64,000 nucleotides of DNA from Straminergon stramineum. Taxonomy: Eukaryota; Streptophyta; Bryopsida; Hypnales; Calliergonaceae. Below are positions 1 to 11,900 of this stretch, one piece after another. The stretch spans positions 23,436,001-23,500,000 of the forward strand of contig OY987267.1 in NCBI GenBank assembly GCA_963920665.1, written 5' to 3'. Within the stretch, counting starts at the first letter, position 1. Every line of letters starts with the position of its first letter. Position numbers and translations under genes: made by a program. The notes beneath the pieces are model-generated. The model saw only the letters and a list, made by a program, of their open reading frames with translations, had not been told where the DNA came from and made no database searches.

Positions 1-569
1 GGTTATACTTATATAAATCATATCTAAATCTTGATCTTTCATTTGGAGCAGGACTTGGAGTTATCTAACTCCAAGTTCCTATGCACTTGTCTTTATTTGA
101 GAGTTTTTAAATTTCAATCTACTACCTAGTGCACTTGTCATCTAAGTGAAGTTGTCTAATTTGTGTGCATAAATCCATCGTTTGGAGATATCTAACTGTA
201 GGCACTCCAATACCATTGTCATTTAATTAGAGTTGTCTAACTCCAATGCACAAATCCACCATCTAGAGATATCTATCTCCAAGAAATCTTTGTTTGTCCA
301 CTAAAGCACATCTCATCATGAAATAGTTCATCCATCAATGCATTCATCTATCAAAGGTCATGACACAATCATCATGAAATAGTTCATCCATCAAAGATTG
401 TGACAAAGGTCATGACACCATGCCCAAACCAAACTCTCCAAAAATGAGTCTTGATCTATACTACACCATTGAACTTAAAAAAATTCCTCAAAGTGGAGTT
501 TAATTGGGAATTTGAGGAAACTGTCTCCATTGGATTCATAACCAATATGTCTCAAAGAAACCATATTTG
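1..569. repeat. Degenerate direct repeats at window start
   Basis: No gene is seen. A 20-base string beginning catcatgaaatagtt occurs at 314 and again at 370, a 56-base period. Upstream, loosely repeated blocks of the type 'gcacaaatccaccatc - gagatatctaactccaa' recur between about 45 and 285. This looks like old, diverged tandem-repeat DNA; no coding frame or transposon end is recognised. Confidence 0.5.
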
Positions 570-918
570 TTAACCCTGGCATGCCCAAAGTGTGTTTTTT
601 GGCAACATAGCAATTTTGAGAAGCTCACTATGAATAGAGTTTTTATTATATTTTTCTGAAATTTTCACACAACATATGTCTCAGGAGTACCTTTAAGTCC
701 CAACAATTTTCTTAACTTTTGACTACATGGTTTAAAAATTAATGTATGATATGTCATTTTCATTGCTCATCAGGCAACCCGGGTAGCTCAACAAACTTCT
801 TTAACAATCACTTTTTAAAAAAATAAAAATTTGAGATTGATTCTCTAGATTCTACAAACATGGAAAGCTTCAAATCATTCCATTTTGATTAATGAGATGA
901 AAGCTATGAGGAGTTTTA
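570..918 (+). mobile_element. TTAA element, family A, 3'-truncated
   Basis: A TTAA at 570-573 is followed by a degenerate CCCTGGCATGCCC end and then by about 340 bases matching the left part of the full-length family-A copies at 9717 and 49486 (shared phrases 'ttggcaacatagcaattttg', 'gaaattttcacacaac', 'ttttcattgctc'). The match stops at about 918, before the right end, so this copy is truncated. It lies just before repeat H1. Confidence 0.75.
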
Positions 919-2354
919 ATTTGCATGTAGGTATGATTTCCAAAGACTCCATGCCTACCCACAAACTACTCCATGCCTACACTGAGGCCTGTAGAAATGT
1001 CAATGGAAATGGAGGGATCAGCTTCTAGCCCAAGTTCATTTAAATAGAGTGCTCTCAAGTAACGTAGTCAACAAATTTGAGCATGCAGATTCTGCCAACA
1101 AATTCTGTACCACAAGACTTGGATTACTAATACTCCTGAATGATCACAAGCCCAACCATGACGGTCAAGGGATGAAGTATTTCAGCCCACATTGCCCACA
1201 GCAATTGGACTATTTACAGGTGGAACTCAAACAAAGTTGATGGTTCTGCCATTTCTTGAACTGTCCAAATTGTTGTCACAAAGCACGAAGCACATAAATT
1301 GTCTACAAGCTATTAGATTTTCCCAGTTCCTCAACTTGGTATTCATGAACACAAGGTTTGACTTCAAATAGGAACTGCTCAAGGTCAATGTTCCGCACAC
1401 TATCATTCCGGTGATCGCATTGCATATGTTATCTAACCTTTAGGAGAATAAGATTTCAACCAGCATAGGCAAATCGTGAAACCAAACCAAAGGGGTGAAT
1501 GTTGCTGAGGACAGGAAGAGTATGACAGGACAGGGGTGATTTTACACCCAAAAATATTCCGTCACTTCAAAAGAAAGGTTTTAAAAATTGGACACAACAA
1601 AGACCCATTTTATTTAAATCTACTGTAGTACCTTAGTCTAGAACAACTGGTATTTTTCCAGAGAGCACATCAAATTACATGTAAGTATTGACACATGTAC
1701 ATCAAAAAAATACAGTCAAGGTAATAACTTATGGAGGATCACCATGGAGTTTCAATGGTGATTGCAAGAATCACTTGTACTATTTGTTGCATTTTGGATT
1801 TTTCAGTTGTCAATATTATGGGTACTACAAGTATAGTGAGTACTACTGGAAGCATGGATTAGGAAATGTGGACCATTGATGGAATTGTGGATCTATTGCC
1901 CCAACAACACATCTATGTTTACTACAAGACGGTAGGGATGGCTGAAGAAGTTTGTTCATCTACTTCCAATGGGGGGATTTAATCAGCCTTTGGATTTTGT
2001 CCCCTACCTATACTTTTTAGTACTACTTAGTACCTTGAAGCACTATTCTAGACAAAGATTGCCTTTTTTCCTAAAATAGAGACTTCTATATTTTTATTTT
2101 TTTAAATTACAAAATCTACTTTGAAAATTCATGACATAGTGGCCATTGTTACCAACTCACTAGAGAGAAGTAAGCCCTAAGAAAACACAAAATTATAGTT
2201 TTTAATTGTTCAAAAATTCATATTGATTGAAGCACACTTACATTTTAGGACAATGCACAAGAGACTTGAATCCCTCCCTTGAGAAGGTGTATGTTGCTTA
2301 CAAAGCAGGCTTCCCAAATCTAAGATCCAAATTCTTTACAATGGATATTTAATA

Positions 2355-2402
2355 GTACCCCCCCTCCCCCCCTCAAAACAAAAAACAAAACAAAACAAAA
2401 CA
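2355..2402. repeat. C-run and (CAAAA)n low-complexity tract
   Basis: A run of C with one T interruption is followed by repeated caaaa units. Simple sequence, no further meaning seen. Confidence 0.8.
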
Positions 2403-2530
2403 TGTGTGACATGTATTCAAAATTCACTCTAACGTACTCATTAATTTTGAAAAAATAGAAAAAAAAATTCAAGTGCATTGACATTTGCTATATGAATGTT
2501 CTTGGATCATTTTTACAATACTTATGCTAG

Positions 2531-4189
2531 TCCCTAAAGGACGGAGGGGGGGTTTTAGGGAGACATTATCAAAAACTGTAATTTTGTAGTATGTAATTCA
2601 AAAATGAAAACTGAAACTATTTTTTGAAAATTCAACCATATAAAACTAAAGTAAAGTGCTTTATCAAAGTGCGGAAAAAAATTTCAGCCCATTTGACAGC
2701 GTGGATGGAAAGATTATAACGTTTGAAGTAAGAAATAAACTTTTTTTTCATTCTTGTGAAACAAGGTTAGTAGACTTCATGCCCTTTTAAAATAATTTTT
2801 TTACTCTACACAAATATGAGGATTTTGACCATTTGTAAGTATATGATGTTAGATTCACTCATGAAAAACTTTAGAAGCAAATATGGAGTCTAGCTTACTC
2901 TAAATCACCCTACATTGCAAGGACAGTAAGAGAATTAGCAATACACTAGACATTTTCTTGTGCAATGGGGTAATTGCAAGAAACACTTGTACTATTTTGT
3001 GTCACATTGCATGCTCATCTGTCTTTTGGCCATGATTTTTGTGTTCTAGCTCCAAATGACTTAAAATTCACAAACAAGGTATTCATGTCTATATTAAACC
3101 TTGTCTAATTTTTTTTTAAATTCAAAAATATTTTACTGTACGAAAATAGCCCTCAATTTTATGTCACACTTGCCAATTTGTGTTTTTTTTTAATAAAGTA
3201 GTACCCAAAGAAAGGAATTTGGAGTTGAAATTTGGAGGGGATGGTCTTGTAGTATACTTTTAGCTATTGCTCAAAGTATTTCTAAAAATAGTTAATTATA
3301 TGTCATGTAGAAGTCCACATAGTGAGCCTCTTTCTACTTGCATTTTGAAACATGAAAAAATTTATTTTGGTGTTTTTTTGGTGAATGACCATCTCCATAA
3401 AATTTTTACAAATGATACTTATTTATTTTATTTTTTTCCCATTTTTTACAAATTAAAACATCAAAGTAGGTATTTTCTTGAAATTTGGCACTTTTCTAGT
3501 TCTCCTACTTAGAGAATTTTTCTATGATTTCCCTTTAGTGTTTACATTCATCTTTTAGTTGTATACATTGGCCATATTTTTTTTAATTTAAAAAAAAATT
3601 GAATTTTGAAGTACTCGAGAAAAAAGGCATGAGTATTGTAAAATGCAACAAAGTTAGCAAGTGTTTTTTGCAATCACCCAATGACCAAAAAAAATTATTT
3701 GAAATCTAAATAGTGAAAAGTTAGAGACAAAAATTTGAAATATGTCAGAAAAATTTCAAGAATTTTCACCTCACAAATTACAAGATAATAGGACTTGAAG
3801 TTAGAAGAAAAGTTTTTTTTCTTGAAACCACCCCAACATAGCTAACAAAGCTTGAATCCTCTTAGACTATGATTGGAGGACCAAAATTTGTTTGTTTTTG
3901 GACAATTGTATGCCATATTTTATTAGTCACATACATGCCAAATTTCAAAAGTTTATGAGGTTTTCTGCAAAGACTCTCGAAAGATTCTTAAATTGGCCAA
4001 GCTGCCCCAAAAGTTCAAGGCATCATAACTTTGATCTGGACACTCGATCAAAAATAAAAAATTCAACAAGGAGGTACAAGCTTACACATTGTGTCTAAAT
4101 TTCATGAATATCCAACCAAAAATGACTTTTGAAAGAAACCTACCCAAGATTTCTTGTGTAAATTGAACGAACACTTGGTCCTTTAGGGG
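2531..4189. mobile_element. CCCTAAAGGAC-ended element with CTAG target duplication
   Basis: The left end is TCCCTAAAGGAC and the right end GTCCTTTAGGGG, a 12-bp terminal inverted repeat with one mismatch. CTAG flanks both sides (2527-2530 and 4190-4193). The paralogous H3 sequence has a single CTAG with no insert at 56977-56980, which confirms a 4-bp duplication. The ends are those of the TTAA elements elsewhere in the window, but the target is CTAG. Length 1,659 bp. It carries a nested GTGATTGCAA element (2968-3679). No transposase frame is seen. Confidence 0.85.
2968..3679. mobile_element. GTGATTGCAA-ended element nested in the CTAG element
   Basis: The left end GGGTAATTGCAAGAAACACT and the right end AGTGTTTTTTGCAATCACCC are imperfect inverted repeats about 20 bp long. 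AATG flanks both sides (2964-2967, 3680-3683), a possible 4-bp duplication. The element is 712 bp, AT-rich and non-coding; a short open frame at 3267-3512 shows no family features. Confidence 0.6.
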
Positions 4190-5366
4190 CTAGAAACCAA
4201 TTCTGCATTCAACATGTGATGGGAAATAGTACAAGCGTTTCTTGCAATCAACCAAATTCAACAAGGGCTGAAGACTCCTAAACCATGGAGAGAAAAGATT
4301 ATATACTTCTATGATGCAACTAATTTGTCAACGTGCCATAGCAAGGACTCTAGGGCTGACATCAGAACCAGAAGGCCCAACTGAAATTAACTTGGATTCT
4401 TGCAAAGCAATGCATTTGAGGTTTAGGCAATCGTGGAACAGATAAGAAATGAAAAGGCTTACCTCATCAAAGAAATTCGAATTGATCCAGAAATGCACAT
4501 AACTTACAGCAAGTGCAGGAGAAAAACTTGTAAATCTTCTGAAGTACTTAGCATGTGGATGAGATCGAGATATGTAGCACCTAACAGTAATTGACTTTTC
4601 ATGAACGACACAAAAATCTTGCTCTGGGTTTCTTATGAAACAGTACGCATAGAGTCTGAGCCACATGTTTATCACAAAGCTCTGATCTACACTGAAAATC
4701 GCAGAAGAAAAGTTTCAAAGAGAATTAGGAATATGTAACAGAACGTGCATCAATTCCTAAGTAACTCATCATATCATTTTAATCTGCAATGTTAAGTAGC
4801 GTAAAAACAAGCATAAATACAAGAAGCTGGAAGAATGTCACTGAAAACTCAAGATTTATGTAAACAAGGAGTCCACTGGAATCAGCAATACTGTCCTCAA
4901 GAAAATTAGTGGGGACATTCCAACTATTTCATCAAATGAAGGAAGTGGCTATCACCTCGATCATCTAACGTCGGCAGCGTTTCAAACTTTTGAACTTAAA
5001 CCTTCAACTGTGCAAGTGCATACATGAAGTTACTGCAGTACTCAAAATTCTGACAAGAAGGTGAAAATCTCGCTGCCACTGATTCAAAATGAGCCTCAGA
5101 AAAATGATTGAGAAGGAAATTCCAATTCAGCTAATCACAATGAATCCTGGCAAGCATTTGACAACTATGCAATGGTGGCCAAGGTATAAAATCAAAACCA
5201 TGAATTGAATGAGCAAGAATGTCATGCCCAGAAGAACTTATTGGCGAGACAGTCTCAACTAACTGCTCTGAACAGGACTTCAGGAGACCAAATTGCATTA
5301 TCAAGGAACTATTGAAATTTTGATTTGGGGCAGGAATTTTTCCCGAAAGGAGACGATGATCTCTCG

Positions 5367-5604
5367 GGCCGGGGTGAACTGACCCCCTTGCTCGTCCCCC
5401 ATAAGTCATTCAAGGGGTGCATGTAAGAAGGAAAAAAACACTATTTTGTGCTCGATTATTTTACCTCAAACCCCTCTCCTCCCTAATTTGGCACCTGTGA
5501 TTGCAAGTATGAATTCAAAATTTGCAAATTTTATCATGTGTGGCAAATAAAAAATTCCAGCGATTTGCATTAGGGACAAGCGAGGGGGTCAGTTCACCCC
5601 GTCC
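5367..5604. mobile_element. MITE, Mutator-like, GGCCGGGGTG ends (copy 1)
   Basis: About 35 bp at each end are inverted copies (left GGCCGGGGTGAACTGACCCC, right GGGGTCAGTTCACCCCGTCC). The 238-bp element matches 22844-23079 along its length. The flanks show an imperfect repeat of the form atctytc. Non-coding. The second copy has a clean 9-bp duplication, which supports a Mutator-like assignment. Confidence 0.85.
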
Positions 5605-5725
5605 ATCTTTCACTGGTCGTTGATGAATGGATCCATCCATAAAAGCTCTCTATGTGGGTCATCTAAGACTGGAGTACAGTGCAATAAAACTTCATCCATG
5701 TTGAAGGGCTTAATTCATATACTAA

Positions 5726-7702
5726 GGCCCGGTTTATATTAGGCCTGGGGCCAGATGGAAGGCCGGACGGATTTGCCTTCAATCCGACCCCAATTTCTCC
5801 ATCCGGCCCTAGGTAATGTAAAGCCCTTCGGCCGGATTCCAGAGCCTAATTTTTGATTCATGTGTTCTTCAATTTTCTTAATGCTCAATTAAAAAAAATG
5901 TAAATATACACATCTTTTCCTTTATCTTCCTTTCTTTCCTTTAAAATTTTCTTTTTTTCTTTTTTTTAAAAACTTTTTTCCCTTATTAATTCTATTCCAA
6001 AAATAGAAGAGAGAGTTTCTTACTTTCTTTTAATCTTTTCCTTTCTATTCCTATTTATCCTATTTCAAGATGAAAAAAATCGAAGAGAGAATTTTTTCCT
6101 TTTTTTGAAACTTTTCATTTCTCTTCCTATTTTCTATTTGAAAAAAATATTTTTTTTACTTTAATTGAACCTTTTCCATTCTCTTTCTACTTTAGTATTT
6201 AAAAAAAAGTCTTTTATATTCTTTTTGGGAACTTTACCCTTTTTCTTCCTATTTTTTTTTTATTCTTTTTATTTTTCAAAATCATACTTAAATGAAAGCA
6301 AACTTCATTTTTATATACATTTTTGAATTATTTGTTTATTGAATATACATTGAGCCACATTCTTTATTCTCCTATTTTTTCAACATGGTGACTACTCAAA
6401 GGCATAATGTAAATCAATAAATGCATAAGGTAGTTCGCTCTAAAGTTAATAATGACACAAAGGTACATTTTGCTTTCTTCAATGTACTGGGAATGTTCAT
6501 TGAATGTACTTTTAGTGACCATTGCATTTCAACTTCAAAATTTATGGACTGCTTATACAAAGGTCAAAAAATATGAAATGACTTGGATTAGATGCCAAAT
6601 TCAATTTTATTCCTACTACAATGTATTGAATTTTTTTTGAAAGAGTCCAACTTCCTTGTAAAGGCAATCAGATCTTAAATGGTTGCTTGAAGGGCTGACT
6701 ACCTTATTTTGGAAAAACTATTTTGGAACATAGAAATATAATATGGTTTCTAAATATCATGTTCTTTGGTGTATATGAACTTTCTTTCAAAAGCCAACAA
6801 TAAAATAGAAAATTATGAACAATCCACTATTGGTAACTTCTTGCAAACAGGAAATTTAATTTATTTAAAATAGTTAAACAATATAAAATCCTTTTTTAAT
6901 TTAACTATTTGAAGTTCATTTATTTTTTAATAAATTATTAATAAATTTAATTGGTAAGCCCACCAAGCCTTTCTTAATCATGACTTTCTCGAACTAATTA
7001 ATTACTGTATCAAGAAAGATTAACAAATTACCAGAGCACCAAATTAAGAAATACTTGGTAATTAATTTAATTTTTTAAGAAATTACCAGCCTACACAAAA
7101 ATTAAATTAATTACAAATCCTTATCGAGAAATCAAGAAACACTTGGTATTGAATTGAATTTTGTTGGATGAAACAACCTAAAGGCTTCTTTTTGACTAGC
7201 CTTTTGGCTTGGTTGCTGTACTGGTTCTTTATAATGACAGTGGGTCCTCCCATTTGTTTCAAAAAAAATGAAAAATGAAAAAAAACGAAAAAAACTAAAC
7301 TGAAGGCCAAACAGGGAAGGCTAAACAGGAACCAAACAGGTAGACACGGAAGTAAGAAGCACGACAGAAGTGTTTGTAAGAAAAATATAAAAGTAAAAAT
7401 AAATTACTCAAAATCAATGGTAAGGATTTGTATGATCTAGCGGAGGAGCCCAATTTGGCCCCAATCCGGCCCAAGATGGGAGTTTGGGCCACCCAAAACC
7501 TCATCCCGATTGCTCCCTTGGGGCTGGATGGTTTGGCGCCAAAACCATGCCACCTAAGGCGACACGTAGGATGAATTGTGGTTCCGGCCGGCCCCAAGTA
7601 TAAAGCTCTTGGGCCGGATTTGGAGAAATTGAGGGACCCTATTGGTTCAAACTTGGAGAGTTCCTGCCGGCCTTCAATTTGGCCCCAAGTATAAACCGGC
7701 CC
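5726..7702. mobile_element. PIF/Harbinger-like non-autonomous element, TAA duplication
   Basis: The left end GGCCCGGTTTATATTAGGCC and the right end GGCCCCAAGTATAAACCGGC(CC) are long inverted repeats of about 40 bp. TAA lies immediately outside each end (5723-5725, 7703-7705). A 3-bp TAA duplication with a GGCC-GTTT terminus is typical of PIF/Harbinger elements. The 1,977-bp body holds pyrimidine-rich sequence (5900-6270), AT-rich DNA and a LINE 3' fragment near 7165-7290. More GGCC-rich inverted copies lie at 7440-7680. No transposase is visible. Confidence 0.75.
7165..7290 (+). mobile_element. LINE 3' tail fragment
   Basis: The phrase 'ctagccttttggcttggttg' followed by about 80 bases, 'tttgtttcaaaaa' and an A-rich tail matches the 3' end of the LINE fragment at 50998-51075. 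It is a 5'-truncated plant LINE end lying inside the PIF-like element. Confidence 0.6.
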
Positions 7703-7786
7703 TAAGCTAGTAAGCTTAGGAGGTCCTCTACTTACTCAACCTGTGCAAACAACCGTGCCCTTGGCCCCCCGACTCAATTTTCTTAA

Positions 7787-8046
7787 CCCCTGTGTGTCTC
7801 GGTGATTTTTGGATGCTGAGAAAATACAATTTGTGGAATATCACGTTCTTCAAATATTATAATCTCAAAATCTGCACACTGGCTGGATTCTCTTATAAAT
7901 TGCAAATTCATACTCATCTGTAAGTTGGCTTCAAATCTCAGCCATGAAAAATTCAGTGACCAAGTAGTTCTCAAATTATTCTAGATTTTCTAAATCCAAC
8001 AGAAAAAGCTCCTCACTTATGTAGTTCTCTCTATGATGCTTAGGGG
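7787..8046. mobile_element. TTAA element, 260 bp
   Basis: Starts CCCCTGTGTGTC and ends GATGCTTAGGGG, flanked by TTAA at 7783-7786 and 8047-8050. The right TTAA is shared with the next element, so the two elements are head to tail with one TTAA between them. Non-coding. Confidence 0.7.
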
Positions 8047-8050
8047 TTAA

Positions 8051-8646
8051 CCCACCAACCCCTAATGCCGTCAATCTCGATTTATAAAAATGGCCCCCCT
8101 CAACGCTCTAACGTACATTTTCTGGAAGATAAACATTATTACTTGGATAAAAGTTATCCTAATTTGTGGAGATACTTCATCAAGTTGTTGTCCTACCTAA
8201 TGCTTGAATTTGGTGTTACTAGAGTACATATTTTTCTAGAATTACAAATGTGCAAGTATATCAAGTGGTTGATCAAGCCAAAATTGCACTAACTCTAGTT
8301 CAAAATTGGATTTGCAAAAATGAAGTCATAGATTTGAAGAACACAAATATTTCAAAAAATCATCATGTCAAGAGAACCTCATTTCAAGTCCATTCCAACA
8401 AAATTTACTCAAAAATGATAATATTTTGCTTGTAATCAAATTTCAAAGGGATTTTGAAATTTTCCTTTCAAAATTTATAAAAAAAATAAGTATTGGTGAT
8501 AGCATTGGAGAATCTAATTGTATGGATGGAATCTACAACTACAAATTTTATTTGTAAATAAATATCAAAATATTCTTCCAAATAGCACTTTACAATGATT
8601 TTTCTTAAATTGTCCATTCTAGAGAAGACTCTAGTTGTTTAGAGGG
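8051..8646 (-). mobile_element. TTAA element, inverted relative of 13967-14535
   Basis: Read in reverse complement, 8100-8625 matches 13990-14500 (for example 'tgatagcattgg' against 'ccaatgctatca', and 'gcactttacaatgattttt'). The left flank is the TTAA at 8047-8050. The right end, tgtttagagggtaa, is a decayed copy of TTTAGGGGTTAA. Two overlapping short open frames have no family features. Confidence 0.65.
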
Positions 8647-9439
8647 TAAATCTCAAGATCTTCCAATCAATAGAGAAAGTATAAAGTATTTTTTTAAATT
8701 ACCATAAAATTGTATTAATTGTTGATGAAAACATAGTATTTAGGCTGGAAAGTTGAATAGTAACTATATTTTAAAAGTTGGGGATTTTGATTTAGGCCCA
8801 ATGTATTTGGTTATCAATTCTCTTAATTTGGGGTCATGGATTTCTTAGCACAAGTCAGTTGATTGATGAGATATAGAGAGCCTACACGAGTGATCTTCAA
8901 GTATAAAAAAACCTTGATGATGTCAATGCAAGTGTTCTACAATGCTCCACAAAAGCACGATTCTCCTTGACCAAGCATTTAGGCAATTGATCCAACCAAC
9001 ATTATCATTTTAATATTGCTTGAAACATATTTGGAAGGTGAAAGTGGGGTTTAACTTTGCATTGGGGCACAACAATTGGCAAATTAAGTGCTTCCCATAA
9101 TGCAAGGAAAAAGGCCTAGAGCAATAGTAGTGCAAGGCCTTTTTACCATCATTGATTCATGATGCCCTTACCATGGCCCTTATAAGAGTTGTTGGCCTTA
9201 GCAATAGTTGCTTGCTTGGAGGGGTAAAGAGAATTTGGTCAAATCAATGAGGGGAACAAGGAACTTCTTTTGAGTTGGGCCAAAGATTCATTACACCTAC
9301 CAAGATGATGAAATAACTCTCAAATTATTAGATTGAAATGATTGAATTTCAAAAACTAAAATTTAGAGGAGATGATAAGAATATCATGTTGAGGAACAAG
9401 TAGAAAATACATGAAATTTGATTATTAATAAATACTTGT

Positions 9440-9610
9440 TATTCATTATGAACAATGCTTATGAAATTGAAGGCGGTTGTGAAGATGATAATCAATTATT
9501 TGTAACAAATAGTATGGAAGAACAATTGAAAAATGTCAAGCACAATGGTGAGAATGATGACATAGGCTATCTATACCCTTATTTTTTTTCCAAAAAAATG
9601 AAAAGCTAAA
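9440..9610 (+). pseudogene. Decayed coding segment in repeat A (part 1), unrecognised
   Basis: A1 reads ...AYEIEGGCEDDNQLFVTNS... and A2 (36203-36330) reads AYEIEGNCVDKNQLIVTNS followed by conserved EE-LKNV-HNG-NDDIGYL. The frame is kept between two diverged copies, with one stop in A2 where A1 has glutamine. That pattern indicates former coding sequence. I recognise no domain. It may be a fragment of the protein once encoded by repeat A. Confidence 0.45.
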
Positions 9611-9716
9611 TGTAAATAATATTTTCAATTATCATTGTTGTAATTAGATGTTGCAACTACCTAAAAAATGAAACAACTTGTCTCTTTACTTCATCAATGA
9701 AAATAGATTGATTTAA

Positions 9717-10656
9717 CCCCTAAAGGACCAAATTGGGTTCTATGGCAACATAGCAATTTTGAGCAGCTCACTACGAATGGAAATTTTTTCTTTTTTCTTT
9801 GAAATTTTCACACAACTTGTAGTCGAGGAATAGCTTTAAGGCACAACAATTTTCATTAATTTTTAATACATGGTTAAAAAGTTATTGTATGATATGTAGT
9901 TTTCATTGCTCAATGGGCAGCTCGGACAACTAAAAAACTTCCGTAAAAATTACTTTTTTTTAAATAAAAATTTGAAATTAGTTTTCTAGATTTATATATT
10001 CATGGAAAGCTTTGAATCATTCCATTTTAATTTGTGAGATGAAAGTTATGAAGAGTTTTAGTTGTGGGTGGTTTGTGGGTGGTTATGGAATCTCTACTCT
10101 AAAATAAACTATGAAGACCTTTATTTAACTCAATTTTCAATATTTTTGGAATTTAAAAAAAAAAATTAGTTGTAGATTTTTTATTACAAAATTATAACCA
10201 TTGGGATTGGCATTTTCCAATTCTATAAATAAACTCTTAATAATTTAGTATTTTGAATCATTCTCTACTTCTTTCTACTTACTAATTTTTTCCTATATGT
10301 TGTACAATTCCAAATGATCTAAAAATTTCAAGCATGTAGACAACTTGCCTTGAAGAATGAATCCAAAGACTTACAACCATTTTGGACATTTTTTCATAAT
10401 GATCTGCCCTTGTGAAGTGCAGCTGCCCAAGTTTTCGCAGGGCCAAAAACTAGCCTTTTGTCAATTTAAACGCTATTATCTTGCAATCTATAAGGTGGAA
10501 ATTTCTGAAATTTTTTCCACATCTTCCAAACCAGCTTACAACAAGATTTTATGGTCACATGTGTCCAAAATTGTATTTTTTCTAAAATTTGGCACTTGTA
10601 CTAGAAATGACAGTTTGGGAGCGTTTTTGGTGAACATAGTCAAATACATTTAGGGG
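9717..10656 (+). mobile_element. TTAA element, family A, full length
   Basis: Starts CCCCTAAAGGACCAAATTGG and ends ATACATTTAGGGG, flanked by TTAA at 9713-9716 and 10657-10660. The empty site is present in A2: 'gattgatttaagctttcc' at 36451-36470 carries one TTAA at 36460-36463, exactly where this 940-bp element sits here. The body is non-coding and about as long as the copy at 49486-50422, which it matches throughout. This is the clearest proof in the window of a seamless TTAA target duplication. Confidence 0.95.
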
Positions 10657-11900
10657 TTAAGCTTTCCAAATACATGTACACCTATAAAATAGAATCATGA
10701 TTTTTTTGAACAAAAAAAACAAATTTTTTGAGCTAAACAACCCATTGGAGCTTTATCTTTAAATATCAAATAATTATGATTTATATTATTTGTATTTCTC
10801 TTGAAAATCGCACTATACAAAGCTTGAAATGAAGAAGACAAATGATGATGGTTAAAAGCTATTATAATAATGTCAAAATAGAAACCAATAATCAAAAGTC
10901 ACTAGAACCCATTCAAAAACACATAAAAACTTTTTGATCAATGGAAGATGTTAGTGACATTTTCAATTCATCATATTAAACATCATAAGTTTTGCATATA
11001 GATGTAGAATTCCACAAATTTGGTATTGTTGGAAATTTAGTTTCAATGACAATTCCAGTATAAAGAATTATAGATTTTGAAAACAAGTACTAATTATATG
11101 GCCAATCCAAAAAAATAATGATCAAAAATTGGCTTAAGAAATTAGAATTTAAATTATCATTTTGTGTATGTACAATTGGGTTTTAAGATAGTAAAATCTT
11201 TGTTGACAAAGTTAATTCATTTCAATTGAAGGACCTACAATTTAATGCCTATTTTCAACGTCCTTACCATTTCTTTTTTTTGGAGTAATAATTGTCAAGT
11301 GACCTCCTTGTATTGGCTAATATTTGGAGGGACCTATCCAGACATGCTATAATGTGCTAGACATATTGCCACCCCCCCTTCCTCCCAAGCATTGATCCTT
11401 ACTAACAAATAAATCCTTCAAAATAAACCTTCATAGTTAATTTGAAATGAAGATGTAAACAATGTCATAAAATTTGGTCTTATAGAAGATTCCTAATCTA
11501 GATAAATATTTGATAGTTTAATATTTGATAAAAGTTTCAAAAACATTGTGAAATAAATTCTTCAGTATGACACATTATTTTGTATTATGTCTCCAAAGGC
11601 CTAGGTTCTAAATGCTTATATCTCACAATCTACTTCATGAAAATTTGAATTGTTTTCCATGCATTTCTATATTTTGTACTAATTATGTGCAAGATGATAT
11701 GGTTAGATATGAAAAAAAAAAATTCTTATTATTTTTTTCTCTTTGCACTATAAATGGTAATTTTCAAGTGTTTTTAGTAAAGCATGGTTGTTGATGGAAC
11801 TTTAAAACAAGGTAAATGTAGCAATATTTTTTGTAGTTCAATCAAAATTATTAAAGTAAGCCTTCTTTCTTAAAGTTAACTTGAGAAGAATGCCTTCTTA

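Larger units (their letters stand above)
1757..4253. mobile_element. GTGATTGCAA-ended element in H1, with nested insertions
   Basis: The left end GGTGATTGCAAGAATCACTT and the right end ...CGTTTCTTGCAATCA(ACC) are inverted copies. The H3 counterpart spans about 56350-57042. The extra length here is mainly the nested CTAG-flanked element 2531-4189. The element is non-coding and probably non-autonomous. The target duplication is not clear, so the superfamily is unassigned. Confidence 0.6.
960..5360. repeat. Repeat H, copy 1
   Basis: From 'gaggcctgtagaaatgtcaa' onward this segment matches 29740-30386 (H2) and 54325 to the window end (H3), all in the same orientation. The shared part with H3 runs to at least 4860, where H3 leaves the window. 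The stretch 4860-5360 is unique here and may be repeat or flank. H1 lacks most of the insertions found in H3, so it supplies empty sites for them. No convincing coding frame is seen; two minus-strand open frames (4328-4675 and 5131-5409) have no recognisable domain. H could be an old large transposon or part of a segmental duplication. Confidence 0.8.

Noticed and set aside
4328..5409. Minus-strand frames of 115 and 92 codons in H1 as host exons
   Set aside because: The first is not kept open in H3 (58270-58580) and neither has a recognisable domain.
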